From contig NC_051087.1 in assembly GCF_901709675.1 (NCBI RefSeq), forward strand, positions 2,622,001-2,686,000: a stretch of DNA of 64,000 nucleotides, read 5' to 3'. Shown here piece after piece: positions 52,001-63,888 of this stretch. The stretch's first letter is position 1. The number at the start of each line of letters is the position of its first letter. This DNA is from Syngnathus acus. Taxonomy: Eukaryota; Chordata; Actinopteri; Syngnathiformes; Syngnathidae. A model generated the notes under the pieces. The model did not search any database. It saw only the letters and a list, made by a program, of their open reading frames with translations, and was not told the DNA's origin. The position numbers were made by a program, and so were the translations under genes.

Positions 52001-52777
52001 GTGCAGCAACACATGCTGTCAGACAATATAATGATACTCACACTTTTATCCTTGACTACAAATGACTAATTATATAGCAACATAGTCTACCTGTCCGTAG
52101 TATCCTGCCCCTAGTGGCCAAGGTGCACACACCAGAAGCAGGCCAGTTGAATTAAAGGAGGACAGAATGTTATAAAAACAGTTTCATTATTTACGTTCCT
52201 TTTATGGTTACTACTGTATGTAACGTTATTTCTATGTAGGTGAGACACGCCTAGTTCCCCTTTATCCAACAATGTTTTATTTCAATACAATGCTACTTTT
52301 CTTTTGGGGCAACTGTATAAATATGGGGGGGTGTACCTAATGAAGTGTCCGCCTGCTAATGCTTAGAGGGCGCTCAGGTCATGGCGTGCTGCAACTGAGA
52401 GGAGGATTTCCGGCCAGTCGCACTTAACGATTGCATAACACCCACATCGTGAAGTGTGCGCGCACGTGCAGCAAAATAATACGAATACGAATGATGCTAA
52501 AGAAAATACATTCCTTCGGCTGCTATTACGCGCCAAGCCCACGTCACGTGACGCAGAATGTCATCTGAAGGGTAGGATGGAAGGCTGTTATGCGGTGCAA
52601 AGACTGGAATTCCGATTCAATAAAAGCTTTGAGGTGAGCTGCTGCAGCAACCAGCAGAGCCTCCACCCAATACAATTTAAAATAACAAGAATGACCAAAA
52701 AACACGACATTCTGCAAGACGTTCTCACTTACCTGAGTGGCTTTGTGGAATTGCTTCTTGAGGCCCGCTACAGACAT
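40090..52777 (-). CDS. sh3gl2: Endophilin A1 (SH3-domain GRB2-like 2), complete
   Basis: Endophilin A1 bends membranes through its N-BAR domain and recruits dynamin and synaptojanin through its SH3 domain during synaptic-vesicle endocytosis. Exons (minus strand): 52777-52733, 43232-43164, 43087-43015, 42864-42721, 42647-42514, 42452-42294, 42176-42073, 41982-41864, four microexons, and 40286-40090. Phases agree throughout; with all microexons at 12 nt the protein is 363 residues, without them 347 (human 352). It starts [15 protein letters not shown], the amphipathic helix. BAR signatures follow: [62 protein letters not shown] and [11 protein letters not shown]. The final exon encodes the SH3 domain ([15 protein letters not shown] to [16 protein letters not shown]). 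The LPH end and [13 protein letters not shown] favour A1 over A2 and A3; which fish duplicate this is (a or b) cannot be told. Intron 1 is 9.5 kb. Confidence 0.95.
40356..40367 (-). other. sh3gl2 microexon 4 (12 nt, ARSPG repeat)
   Basis: CTCGATCCCCAG between CACCGTCAG and GTGAGCC. Phase 1 at both ends, it reads (G)CT CGA TCC CCA G. The 69-base intron after it leads to the SH3 exon. Confidence 0.85.
40808..41133 (+). mobile_element. Nonautonomous hAT-like MITE, about 326 bp
   Basis: Ends CAGGGGTGTCAAACTC and GAGTTTGACACCTGTG form imperfect terminal inverted repeats, and GCGGGCCGCA-like blocks are mirrored inside. No coding capacity. It sits in the sh3gl2 intron between microexons 3 and 4 and accounts for about a third of that 964-base intron. 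No clean target-site duplication was seen. Confidence 0.7.
41332..41343 (-). other. sh3gl2 microexon 3 (12 nt, ARSPG repeat)
   Basis: CAAGATCTCCAG between CTTTCACAG and GTGAGCA. Phase 1 at both ends, it reads (G)CA AGA TCT CCA G. Confidence 0.85.
41538..41549 (-). other. sh3gl2 microexon 2 (12 nt, ARSPG repeat)
   Basis: CCAGGTCTCCAG between CGTTTGCAG and GTGAGAC. Phase 1 at both ends, it reads (G)CC AGG TCT CCA G. Confidence 0.85.
41664..41678 (-). other. sh3gl2 microexon 1 (15 or 12 nt) with tandem acceptor
   Basis: GAGCGAGGTCACCAG after CATCCAG and before GTGAGCC. The acceptor is CAG-GAG, a NAGNAG pair. The upstream AG gives 15 nt (G-ARSPG); the downstream AG gives 12 nt (ARSPG), identical in length and reading to the other three. 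Confidence 0.85.
43233..52732 (-). other. Intron 1 of sh3gl2 (9.5 kb)
   Basis: Separates the start-codon exon from the BAR exons. No other gene was recognised inside it. It holds microsatellites (CA at about 43920-43955 and 50868-50890), poly-A/T runs, and two short copies of the motif found in the hairpin satellite, CTAATAAAGTGTCC at about 43742 and GTACCTAATGAAGTGTCC at about 52334. A 115-codon open frame at 46370-46717 has no family features. Confidence 0.8.
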
Positions 52778-52929
52778 GCTTGCAGACTGCAGAGACGGCT
52801 CAGGATTCAAAGAATGGCTGGAATTATTAATACAGATGATTATGCACAGCGGGGTTGGAGAACGTCGTGGCTGCCGCACGCTATCCTTGCTACGTCTTCA
52901 CTTTGCTGGGGTCTCTCTGGGCTCTCCTC

Positions 52930-52990
52930 GGAAAGCCGATTGGACACAAATGGAGCAGATGACCAGGCGCTGGCTTGGTGACGTCGTGAC
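52930..52990 (-). promoter_or_regulatory. Putative sh3gl2 promoter elements (CCAAT and CRE-like)
   Basis: Reading toward the gene, ATTGG (inverted CCAAT) lies near 52935 and TGACGTCG, a CRE-like half-palindrome, at 52979-52986. Both are 150-210 bases upstream of the ATG at 52777. CRE sites are common in neuronal promoters. The transcription start is not defined. Confidence 0.35.
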
Positions 52991-52999
52991 AGTAACTCC

Positions 53000-55900
53000 G
53001 CCCCCTCCTAACAGGACTCCCGCAAAGAATCAGTAGGCAGAGACGTGTCTCATTTTAAACAGTTATTGAGCCTAACAAAACGTTTATATAATTTCTTGGT
53101 ATATTTAGTGATAACATTAATTAGTTGATTCTTAATGGTAGGATAATTAGATGAAGATGGTGGTTTGAACAGCTAATCTCCTGGTTTTAAATCCCCGATT
53201 AACACATACATACTACAAGTCACGTGACGTGAGTTAAATGGGGTTGAAGGGAGAGAAGGGCGGGGGGACGACTTCCGGTGTGCCTCTGTTGCGGACTGAT
53301 AGCAATAAAAAAAACAAAAAAACAAATTTCTACATGTGCATTTAATTCTCAGTCATGAGTGGCCTTTGACTACATATTTAATTATTTATACAGTAATGTT
53401 TACGCAGTCTGTGTGTCCTGAGAGCATTTGTACTTATGTGCTGGTTTTGAACGAGGCAGCCTCGTCTAGTGTGCAAGCAGCGCCATCTTGTGGAAAATGA
53501 GAGACCGTGCAAGCAAAAAATAAAAAAATAAAATAAATGACGCTCGTGAATGGTAGCTTCTTCCCAGCTGGAAATTCAATATTTCAATGTTCAACTACAG
53601 GGACACTTACTATTTAGTTTGAAAATGGTTAGATTTGTGAGCATTTGGACTGGATAGTAATACTCAGAAGGCAGTGATATAAAAACACCAATGTTACACT
53701 CCACCAAGTGATTTGCTGCCATCTGGTGCTGAAAAAACGGCACAGCAAGAATAATGCAATTATACAAAACCAATGAAGCACAAATAAGTGCTTCAACGCG
53801 AGATTGCATTGAATTAAGCAAACAGGGAAGACGGGGCCTGAGGCCAATAGAGAAAGGGAGGAGGCTAGAAAGTGTTAATAAAACAGGAGACTGTCTCAAT
53901 CATTAGCTAACTTTCAAATCCTTAATGACTCACTACAAAGCAGTAAAGGAATCAATGACCGAAGATAATGATAAAGTGTCTTGATCACATAATATAAAAC
54001 CATAATTGTCTGGGGAGATATCCAGAAAATAGCGCATCAAATTAGAAAACCACTGAATCAAACCGAATGGTCGCAACGTGCTTGTGTATATATCCAGCAC
54101 TGCTTGTATTTTTAAAGCACAGTCCCGACTACAACATGGCCGCCCGTTCAAAGATGCTAATGTACCTGCATTCCGCTCTAATTGGTCCCAGTGATGCTGG
54201 CCTGCTCCACCTGTGCTCAGGGGTGACGGCGAGGTGGGCTTGGGGGCCTGCAGTGCAGCGCTGCCTACCAGGCGTTCACATTATGCATACAAACACGTCT
54301 TTGTTGTCGGCCACTGGAAGAGAAAGCAGAGAGAGAACGAGAATAAGAAAAAATAAAGAAGCAAGGGTGTGTGACTTGCTTGATTTGAGTAGTGAGATCA
54401 CTTGAGGTGGGCTACTCTTTCATGGGTGTTACGAACAATGCTCCACACACTTCAGAGTCTTCAGATGGCATGAACTTGGAGAAAATTCACCAAGCTGGAG
54501 GATGCCAGAAAAACTAAAAGGTTGTCACCAAATTCAACTTTGTAGGGCATAGAAGGGCTAATATTAGCGCCGTATTGATAAGACCAGACGAGAGTTGCGA
54601 CGTCTCATCAGAGCATTACAATTGGCACGCCCTGCTGAAATATGTTTGGCTGCGGCATGAAGACACGATTGGCTAGACTTTGCTTTTGTAATAATGCCAA
54701 AATAAACAGATCTGTCTGTGTCATACTGCCACCAGGTGGTGGAAGACAGGCACACCAGAACCAGCGGCACAAAGGGCATGCAACGTGACAAAAATGGTTT
54801 TAATTCTTTTGAATTATGTCGTTGCCATCTGTTTTTAAGGTACAATATTAGGTTGCCCCCCCTCCATCAAACAACAAGAACGTTCCGGTTTCACAATTAG
54901 TCGTTTGTAGAGGAGCCTCTCTGGTGACTGCTTCGCTGACACACTTGTCTCCGCTGCCAACGTCCCACTTTGATATGGGCCGCCGCAGACGTTTGGCACC
55001 CGCTTTGCAGATAACAAGCGAACGCGGCCGGGACAAGCAGCCAAACGCATTTTTGACACATGTATAATGCAGCGTGTTTACTCCTTTTGCATTGTAACCT
55101 CCATGCTAGCACCACAAGGGAACGCACAGTCCTTATCAAAAGATGGAAGGAAGTCTTATCATCTCGCCTTCCTCATAATATCCACTTTTTTCACCTTCCC
55201 GTCACCCTTTACGCATTCCCAATCATGTCCGCAATGTTACTTAAAAGGCCGGAGAACCGTATGAGATCAAAAATACTCAGTAGTTGCTTTCTGTAGGCGT
55301 AAAAATCCGGATTACAGAGGATATTAGAAATTTAGATGTGCTGAAAAACGTCCTGTTTGCTTTCTTTCAAATTTACAGCATCTCAATTGGATAGTGTGCC
55401 GCCATCTTATTTCTTGTGTCTGGTGTCCAGGCCGTCCTTTTATGGCAGCTCCCCGTGGACAGCCAGCTAAGCCTGGCCCCATGGCGGCCGTCTCTCTAAA
55501 GCCTCAGTCTGAGCTCCCGGGGAGGATGGGAAAAAAGGCGAGCGAAGGAGCGCTTGACCCGCACGCTAATCCACCTCCTCTTACAGTTGCCGTCCTCGAC
55601 ATCACCTTCGAGACGAGCAACTTTGCTCTGAGACTAACACAAGCCTCATGTGTCGATGTGACGGCACAGGGATTGTGGAAGAATTTTTTTTTTTTTTACG
55701 CTACACTTTTTGATGTTATTTTTTTGGGGGTCTGGGGCAAATTATTGATATTTCAAGGGGGACTTGACCTTGATGGTCTCCTACAGAGAGAGACCTTAGA
55801 AAGTTGGGAGAAAGTAAAAAAAAAAAAAAGAGACATGGGAATAAGAGGGGAAATGACACAGAGTTGACTGTGCTGGAATGAATAAACAGGCAAGAGAGTC

Positions 55901-57565
55901 TGCATTTGGAAGAAGCGATCAAAGTCGCTCCCAGCGGACGCCTCGCTCTTAATGAGAGCAGAACAAGGAAAGACAAGTGGAAGACGAGGAGAATGAAATG
56001 TGGGGAAGAAAAGGAATGGCACACCATTCCGACACTCCGACAAAAAAAAAAAAGACGTCTGGAGTGGGACATTTGTGTGTGCGTGTAACGTCTTTACCGC
56101 GGGAGCATGAGAGGCAAGGCCAGGTTAATTAAACCCGAGGGGGTCGCAGCTAAAGGGGCTGAGGTGGAGGGGGGGGGGGGGTATTTGAATATGTCACTGA
56201 AATAGAATAGCACAAACATGTTGACTGCGCAAAAGGAAGAAGGGGCACTAATTTGCGTGGCACTCTCCAAACCCTGCGGGCCGCCCCGTCGCTGCAAGTT
56301 ATTAATGTTTGTCATTAGCGACGCTGGAGGACAGCGACAAAAGGAAGGGAGGCGGGGAAATTGGAGGGAGGGGGGGGAGACACACCAAAAAAAAAAAAAA
56401 AAAAACTGAAATTTATATGGGACAAATATTGACAATAGCTGGCTCGTGGGTATTGGAGTGGAGGAGATGCAAACTATGTTAATGAATGGTAATTAACCAC
56501 CAGGGCTCATCTCTCCTGGATCTTGGCTAAATTGGTCCCCGAGATGCAGCCCGAGACAGTCCTGGCCTAATCCTTTATTATAAAAAGATAAAGGAAAACG
56601 ACATCATTAGCATATGCTAGAGAAGGGTGGAGGGTGGTGGCAGCGGTGAGGGGATTAAAAAGTGGATTCTTTTTTTTTAATTCTTCAACGGAGGATTCTT
56701 TGCACGGTTAATTATACATAACATGAAGAGAGAGCGAGAGAGGCAAATGAAAAGGAGAGGAGGTGATTTGAAAAGAGAAGTGTGTGTGTGTGGTCTCCTA
56801 GTGGAGGACGTCGGTCGGCTCAAGGACAGCGGAGAGCCGCGATGCACCTTAAACATGAAGAAGAGACGGAAAAGGTGTCAAGGATGGAAGCTCTCCGGTG
56901 GGCGCCGCCTTACTTGTTTGTGATGTCAACAGCGAGGGGCCGCCGCCCACCAGGTGGCTGTCAATCACGAGCAGAGAGAGTGTGATGGAGCAACTTGAAA
57001 GTGGCACTGGATAGTCACCCGGCCTAGCTGACAAAGTCATGGGCTGAGAAATTTGGAAGGGGTGCTTATTATGTAAATTGGGTCCACTTTTGTGTAACAG
57101 TGGAGCCAAATTGCTCACTCAGACAGATTTTCCCAAATAGAAGACAACAGATTTCCTTTTTTTTTCTTAAATACAAACAATTAAAAAACAATCCATTATT
57201 TAAGGAGATAATTCTTGGTCAACAAAATGACTTAAATCCCCCCACGACCATTTTACTTTTCTTCAAAGTGTCGATTTGGCATTTGCCGGGTCAAAGTCCA
57301 TAAAGTGCCAATTAAAAAAAAAAAAGAAAAGATTTTAAAAAATCAGCATTTGCCTCATCACGGCTGCTCCTTCTTGAGGAGTTTGGGGCTAAAAGGCGCT
57401 TCTGGAACACAGATGTTGAGGGGCTCATTACAAAAAGCTCGGCCCGCTGCGGGTCTGAGGCTCAGCCCGGTCGAGTTCCCACCGAGGCGGGCGGGCGGGG
57501 GTTGAGGGTGGAGGGGAGGTCGAAAAAGAAGAGGATGACAGTTTTCCCAGCCTCAGCCCGGGGAG
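53000..57565. other. Spacer between sh3gl2 and cntln
   Basis: No recognised coding exon. The 56480-56620 segment, with GGTAATTAACCA and ATTAGCATATGC, is repeat-free and may be regulatory. The cntln 3' UTR should lie in the right part; a minus-strand AATAAA occurs at about 56574. Confidence 0.4.
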
Positions 57566-57682
57566 TCAGGCTTTTTCGCTGACTGCGGCTGCTGCCGCCA
57601 GCGCGGCCAGCTCTTCTGTCAGCACTTTCCTCTCCTTCATCTTCACACGCAAAGCCTCCATTAGCTGGACGGCAGAAGGGAT
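57566..57682 (-). CDS. cntln: Probable last coding exon of centlein
   Basis: On the minus strand a strong acceptor (CCCTCCCCTCGCAG) opens into 38 codons and TGA: IPSAVQLMEALRVKMKERKV, then LTEELAALAAAAAVSEKA. The composition (heptad Leu/Met, charged Glu/Lys/Arg) is that of a coiled-coil end. CNTLN is a large centrosomal coiled-coil protein that lies just upstream of SH3GL2, in the same orientation, in human 9p22; here the exon is upstream of sh3gl2 on the same strand. The assignment rests mainly on that synteny, since I cannot recall the human C terminus reliably. No earlier exon was recognised between 57683 and the window end, so the preceding intron would exceed 6.3 kb. Confidence 0.55.
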   Translation of the reverse strand: MPSAVQLMEALRVKMKERKVLTEELAALAAAAAVSEKA

Positions 57683-60600
57683 CTGCGAGGGGAGGGAAGT
57701 GTCAGGGTGACGGCAGAAGAAGGGGTGAGAGAGAAAAAGAAGAAAAAAAATGTGAGTACCTCTTATCAGTTAAAATGTCATCACTGGGTTAGTGCAAGTC
57801 CAAAAAGTCTTCTACATTGCGTTTGAATGAAATTAAGCTTACAATGACAACAAGTTCAAGACACTTGCTGGCTGAGGGGAGCTTCAAAACCACCTTCAGA
57901 TCAATCGGCGCTGAGAAAAATCACCCAAAGAATCTTCCCGGCCTCGCTTGCCTTCATTAAAAGGTAGTAGGAGATGGCAACACAAGGCCGGGCAGTGTAA
58001 CATCAAACACAGCGCGGCTCCTCCGAGATCCGCCAGCGCCCAAAGGAACTGCTGAGACATCGACCCCTTTGCAGCCAACCCCCCCATGCCCCCCGGGGGG
58101 AGGGCTTCGCTCTGGCGGTGCCGCAAAGACACACCCACACAAGGGTGCGCTGTTTCCTCATCAGCTAATTGCACCCGGAGACACTAACAAGGTACAAACA
58201 AGCTGAGCGAGGCGGCCATGACACGCCAAGGCCTCGGCGGGACCGCAAGGTGAAGAGGAGGAAAATTCCAAAGTACAACAAAATCCATTCCGGGACACTC
58301 AGATTTGGTCATTTTGTACAAAAATAATGGGAGGAAAATAAAATTTAAAAGTAAATTTCATCATTTGATGCCCAGGCAATAATTTAAACATTTTGTTATA
58401 TCCTAAGAAATCATTCATTAGCGCTTGAGGGGGTGGGGCACATGCAAAGAATAGTAAAAATCTATCTAGAGTTCACGCCAATTAAAATGCATTGGGAAAA
58501 CGAGGAGGGAAAAGAATATATTGTTGTTTTTTTGTGTGTGTGTGTGGGGGGGAGGCAAAAAAAATATTCAAAAAACACTGATGAACATCTAATGTATACC
58601 TTTCTTTGCATACAGTGCTAATTTATTCAAAAACAGCTCTCTCTCTCGAATGGTTTGCACACTCGATACCCCGAAGTCTAGTTTGGAGGTGCACAGGGGT
58701 CCGCACCTGCTCTCCTGCATCCCCTGAGCCGCTCAAGGCAAAGGTGTTAGCGCTCGGCCGCTAATGTTATGCTACACTTGATTTAGCCCGGCCGCCCCCT
58801 GTCCCCTTCGGCGTAGCGCGAGAGCCGGCGCCGGTGTGTCAAAAAAAAAAAAAAAAAAAGGGGGGGCGCTAAGCAGGCCCGACGAGCTTGGCCCTGTCCC
58901 CTTTGGCAACAGGCAAATTGCTACAGCAGCATTAAGCCACGATAACTCACGGCCATTACTATTCAACAGGCCCCGCAGAGCAGACCTTTTGTCTCGCTGT
59001 GATTCCATGAACATGTTTTAGAAGTGAACTGACATGGAAAGCCAGTGACACTGACAACACTGCCGGCGTGTGTGCGTGCGTGAGGACAAGGACAGCGGCT
59101 CAGCAAGCAAAAGGTGTTTTCATGAGCCAATTAAATGACATTGCTATTCCGTAGCCCGAGGCGCACCTCGGGGTGGAGGAGTTTGCGGCACTCCAGTGGC
59201 CATTGTCTGCTTTTGGCGTTACACCAGCCAACTTCTTTCTTTTCTTCGCCGCCACAGATCCATCATTTCGACTTTTTTGTCTTCTCCCTCGGAACAGCTT
59301 AGCACGATTATATTCAAGGGCTCAATTTGGGAGAATGTGGCAGGCTGCTGAATGTGTAAAATGAGAACAGGGGAAGGAGGGAGGGAGGGAGCGAGGCGGG
59401 GATGGTTTGGTGTAAAAAAAATTAAAAAAGATACTTTTAGAAAAATATATTGTATGTAGGTTTAACGGACTAAAATGAGCTATAAAAAAAAAAAAAGGGG
59501 GGTCGTGAACTTAAAGAGATAGTCCCGGCTACACTCCGATGTAGGCCACCATTCAAGGTGAGGCGAAAGGGGAGGGGCTTAAAACCACCAACAACAACAA
59601 CAAAAAGCAACTCCTGCTGATCTTTGATCTTCTCACTTTTGTTTGAAAATCAAATGTATCAAACGGGGGAATAATAACAACAACAACATGGGTGATAAAT
59701 AGATTAAAAAAGTCCAAGCACAAAGGCGTCGAAAGATCTTGCATTTGATTATCCCCGATAATGAATATGTCACATTTGCAGGTAAGAGAAGCGCCGGGGC
59801 GCAGCCGAGCCCATTCTCTCCTTGGTAATTACCTTCCCTTGCAGCCGCCCGGCCCAGCCGATCCCTCCTTTCTCCCCTCCGAGCCACGGGAGACTGATAT
59901 GAAAGGGAATTGGACACTTGGGGCCACACGTGGAGTAATTAAAAAGCTCTCCTGCACTTGATACCTTGTTTGGAAACATCATTTTGGGTGTGCAACGTGC
60001 ATTTGTTAGGGATGTGACCTAAATACGGGCCAGATTAAACACAGGGAAGCACCGGAGCTTTGTTTCAGGTTGCTACGCTCATTAGGTGTGGAAAATGAGC
60101 TGATTGCGCCACCGCTGGGTTTTAAATTTACAAAAGGTGAGAGCCATACAAAGGAGATGTAACCCTTGGGTGGGATTTAGCAATCCGGAACACGCCGGCG
60201 ACTTTGGCACGAGAGAGGGTTAATGTGGCAAGAAGCGGCAAAAGGATCAACGAGAGGATTTGCACCCGTTGAGTAAAACGGCGGCAAATATGGAAAGCGG
60301 GTACAAAAAGTTGGTTAAAATGTCTGACTTGAAAAATCTCGCCAGACCTTGATGCATGGAGTTCAGCTAGGTGAACAGCTGAACAATTAACTGGAGTTGG
60401 AATAAATTTTTGGGATGCCACCATTCAACTCATTCAGTGCCATTGACGGTTATAGACGTCAAAGATCTTAACTGGGTTAACCTCGCTGTATTTTCATGTA
60501 TCACTTGAAATGTACTTGAAAAAACAAAAACGTAAGCGCATCTCGGTATCGAATTGAATTGGGGACTGCAAATTAGCAACGCGGCCATCCAGATTTTGGA

Positions 60601-63600
60601 ATTTGTGTTAATACTTTGAACCGACTGACACTTTAAAAAGAGACAAACTTATTCAAACATAGCAAGTCATTAAAACAAAGTGTCTGTTTTCACAGTACTG
60701 CAAAGAGGTCAAGCGTGCTTGCTTCAAGTTGTTTGTCAGTGCCAGCTGAAGTTAATCACCAACATGGAAGGCGCAAGGCCATAAATTCTGATTTGTTTCT
60801 TACAAGTGCGCGGTAAAATTCCACAAAAGAACAATCGCTTGCAAATCTGCCATATCATGAGCGTGAGCGATTTACGAAGACGTTATTTCAATTTCCATCG
60901 TTTACTACGCTGCCTTTTGCTATTTACTCACAGAGAGCGTTTAATGGCACATAAAAAGACACTTCTATCGAAAGACACTTTAACAAGCCAAATAACTCCA
61001 TCTGGGTTTGAGGGTGGGGCGGGGAAAGAAAAAATAAACGTCCTCTCGGGACGGTGGCTGCCACAGTGTTGTGACATATTTACCGTAACAAAGCCACGGG
61101 CTCCAGTCCCCGCCGCACGCATCCAAACACACCCCAAAAAGATTTAATTAGTCCAATAATGAAATGAAGCTTAATTAGAGTCACTTTCCTTGGGAGAGGC
61201 GCTTCGACTCGGAGCTGGTTCCTTGTCATTACCGAGCCCGTAATGAGCCACAGAACACGACGCGGCGCATCATAACAATAAAAGTTTCCTTTCATTCTTT
61301 GATATGTTTAGCGCAGAGGAATAATGACGTAAGCGGCTGTGGCAGCACAAATTAATTGTATTATTTAGCAGCGGTGAGCGATAGCGCCCCCCCCCCCCCC
61401 CCCCCTCCGTCCTCTCAAAGTTCAATAAACCGAAAGGAGTTATGTCAGCCCCGTAGCCAATCCATAAAGGCCTTTGACGTTTTATGGCCAGGCCCCTTCC
61501 AGATTGGTCCGGCTTGTCTCTACACGGCCGGGCTAATGTTCACCTGCTTGTTATGGTTCCGAGGCTGATAAGAAGCGATGCGGGGAGGTCTCCCCCGGGT
61601 GTGATTGGCGAGTAAATATTAGCGGGCCCTCGGCGTCGCCCGGCGCCAGTAAACCACTGTCCTCTCATAAAGAAATCAACAGAGCCAATGACTTTTTAAA
61701 TGTTAATATACTGTCATGAGGCTGGAGGCCCGAGCGCGCGTTGTGAAATGAGTCTGAGAAATGATCTGGAGGGAACGCCAGCGAGCATGTGTGTGTGTGT
61801 TTGGGTGCACGCATTTCTCCGTTTCATTATTGGCCAGCAGCAGAAGCCAGTCATTTCCCTGTCTTCATAAAGACTTGGCCCATTAAAATCTACCTCTATT
61901 CAATAATTAGGACTCCACAAATAAACCAAAGGCAATTAAATCAATGCTTCCCTGGGCCGGCGCCCGGACCCCGTGGCCCACGTGGACACTCCATCTTCAC
62001 CGCTGGCGTTATTCATGGCGGGCTGCGGTGGAGCCGTACAGCACCCCCCCCGGCCTGCTCATCGTTATTAGATAGCGCCGTCCCTCGATTGCAGCAGCCG
62101 CTAGTGGTGGCTCTCCGATGACCGGCCCAGGTTTTGATTCCGTCGGAAGCGAGCGATTTGGGAAAACTCAACTTTTCAATGTCAAGTGTCAAACTGGATG
62201 GTAGTTTTAGAAAAGGCCGCGGTTTTGCGGTTCAGGGATTCCATCTCATCTCGGAAAAAAAAATCCATTTTCTATTTCCTGCGACGCTACATTCAAATTT
62301 ACAAAAAGGAGACGAAGGGCAAATTTGATTTGGCTTTGAACGGCCGGGCTGTGATGCTACTGTGATGCTACTCTCCCCCCCCCCCCCCCCAAAGACAACA
62401 CGCCACATGTCTAGTTGCCCGTTTGCTGCTCTTGTTATGTTGACATGTGGCTGAACATGACAGGCATGGAGAGGAATGGCCCTCACTGACGCACACACAC
62501 ACTGAGTGAGTGATGGCTCAGCTATTGACAGGGCCACTGAGATAATAAAGCGCTGTCCCCCTGGCAGCTCTATTAGACTCTGTCAGTGACAAGAAGAGGC
62601 TGCGCCGGCCGACGGACGCAGTCCTCATCTCGTGTCACTGACAAGCCAGCCAGTTAAGGACACTCGTCTTCTCCTCGTCATCCGTCTATTTCGGTCTTCC
62701 TCGGTGTCTTCTTATTTTGGCCGTCGGTGGCATGATATCACCATTAGGGCAGAGTGCTGGCAGAGTGCTATTAGTGTCACGGGCAGGGTGACAGGCGGGG
62801 CCAGTCGGTTTCACAGATGTTCTGCTCGCTGAGCTTTTCATAAGCAATGACAGGGAGGAGAAGAAGACATGCTTTTTTTTTTTTTTGTGTTTCACCAGCA
62901 TTATCACTGCTTGCTCTGCTTGGGCAGGGGACAAAAAGACGAGTAAGGTACAAACAAATATCTTAATCAGGCTAATTTTGAGCATTTTCCCCCCTTTTGA
63001 TCATTATAATGTGGTTATTAAAGTGTGATAATATTTTTTTTTCTGTCTAATCTGCTAAAAAAAAAAAAAAAAAAAAAAGAGAATTATTGGGGCGGTTATA
63101 AATCTTGGCTTAATATTTCTGACTGTGGTGACTCCCCCAAAACACAAAAAGGCAAATGTGCCGTTGAACTACAAAAAAAAAAAAATTCTCCTCGACAAAA
63201 ACAAGATGAGTGGAACATGCCAGATCAAGATGAGGGCAGAAAACTCTCCAAATAAATAAATAAATGAGCTAAAAAAAAAAAAAAAAAAAAAGAACAAGAT
63301 GGACTTGAAAGAAGATGGAAAAAGTCTGCTGGAAAGAGCGATGAGGAGGGGGGGTTGACTGCAAGGGTCCCGGCGGTCCCCATAGGGACCCGGGGGCAAG
63401 TCTCAGGCTTGTCATACTCGGCTCTTCTCTTCCTCCTCCGCCCCTCCCACCACCCCTGTTCTGCCCACGGAAAACGTCGATAGCAGGCTGCCGGTGCCGA
63501 GGTCTCTAGTGAACACTAGCTCATTCTCCCGGCATCGACAGGCCCGCCAAATCAATATTTAGTTCCCCACTAACAAGCTGCCTCGGGGTCTGAGCCAGAG
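57683..63600. promoter_or_regulatory. Inferred cntln intron with candidate noncoding regulatory blocks
   Basis: No exon recognised. Between about 59740 and 62660 there are repeat-free blocks rich in homeodomain-type cores: GGTAATTACC (about 59824), AATTAG twice in 61141-61180, TTTTATGGCC (61480, a posterior Hox/CDX-like site), CAATAATTAGG (about 61900) and GCAATTAAATC (about 61932). They are separated by homopolymer runs such as the poly-C at 61386. Conserved regulatory function is inferred, not shown. Confidence 0.3.
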
Positions 63601-63725
63601 AGAGAGCGAGCGAGAAAGAGAGCGAGAGAGAAATGTGGGACAGGCCAGGATGGCAGAGACAGACAGAGAACAGGGACTGAAAGCTGTCCAGCTAGAAGGG
63701 AAAAACACAGATTCAAGTCGAGCGT

Positions 63726-63729
<4 letters not shown>

Positions 63730-63762
<33 letters not shown>
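63730..63762 (+). repeat. GT dinucleotide microsatellite
   Basis: About 15 GT repeats followed by GGGAGGGGGAG. Confidence 0.95.
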
Positions 63763-63763
<1 letters not shown>

Positions 63764-63888
63764 AGGGGGAGAGGAAGGTGGAAAGGTCAGAGAAAGATCT
63801 GGGGAACAAGAGAACGGTGCCTGGTGTGTGTCGTGGTGCGGAGGCGACGCATGAGTGCCTGCGGCAGCCTCTGACAAGAACACAGACG

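Noticed and set aside
52454-52981. 175-codon plus-strand open frame
   Set aside because: Lies antisense over the sh3gl2 first exon and promoter and has no family features.
57896-58174. Possible further cntln exon
   Set aside because: Open frame on the right strand, but it has no clear acceptor-donor pair and no coiled-coil pattern.
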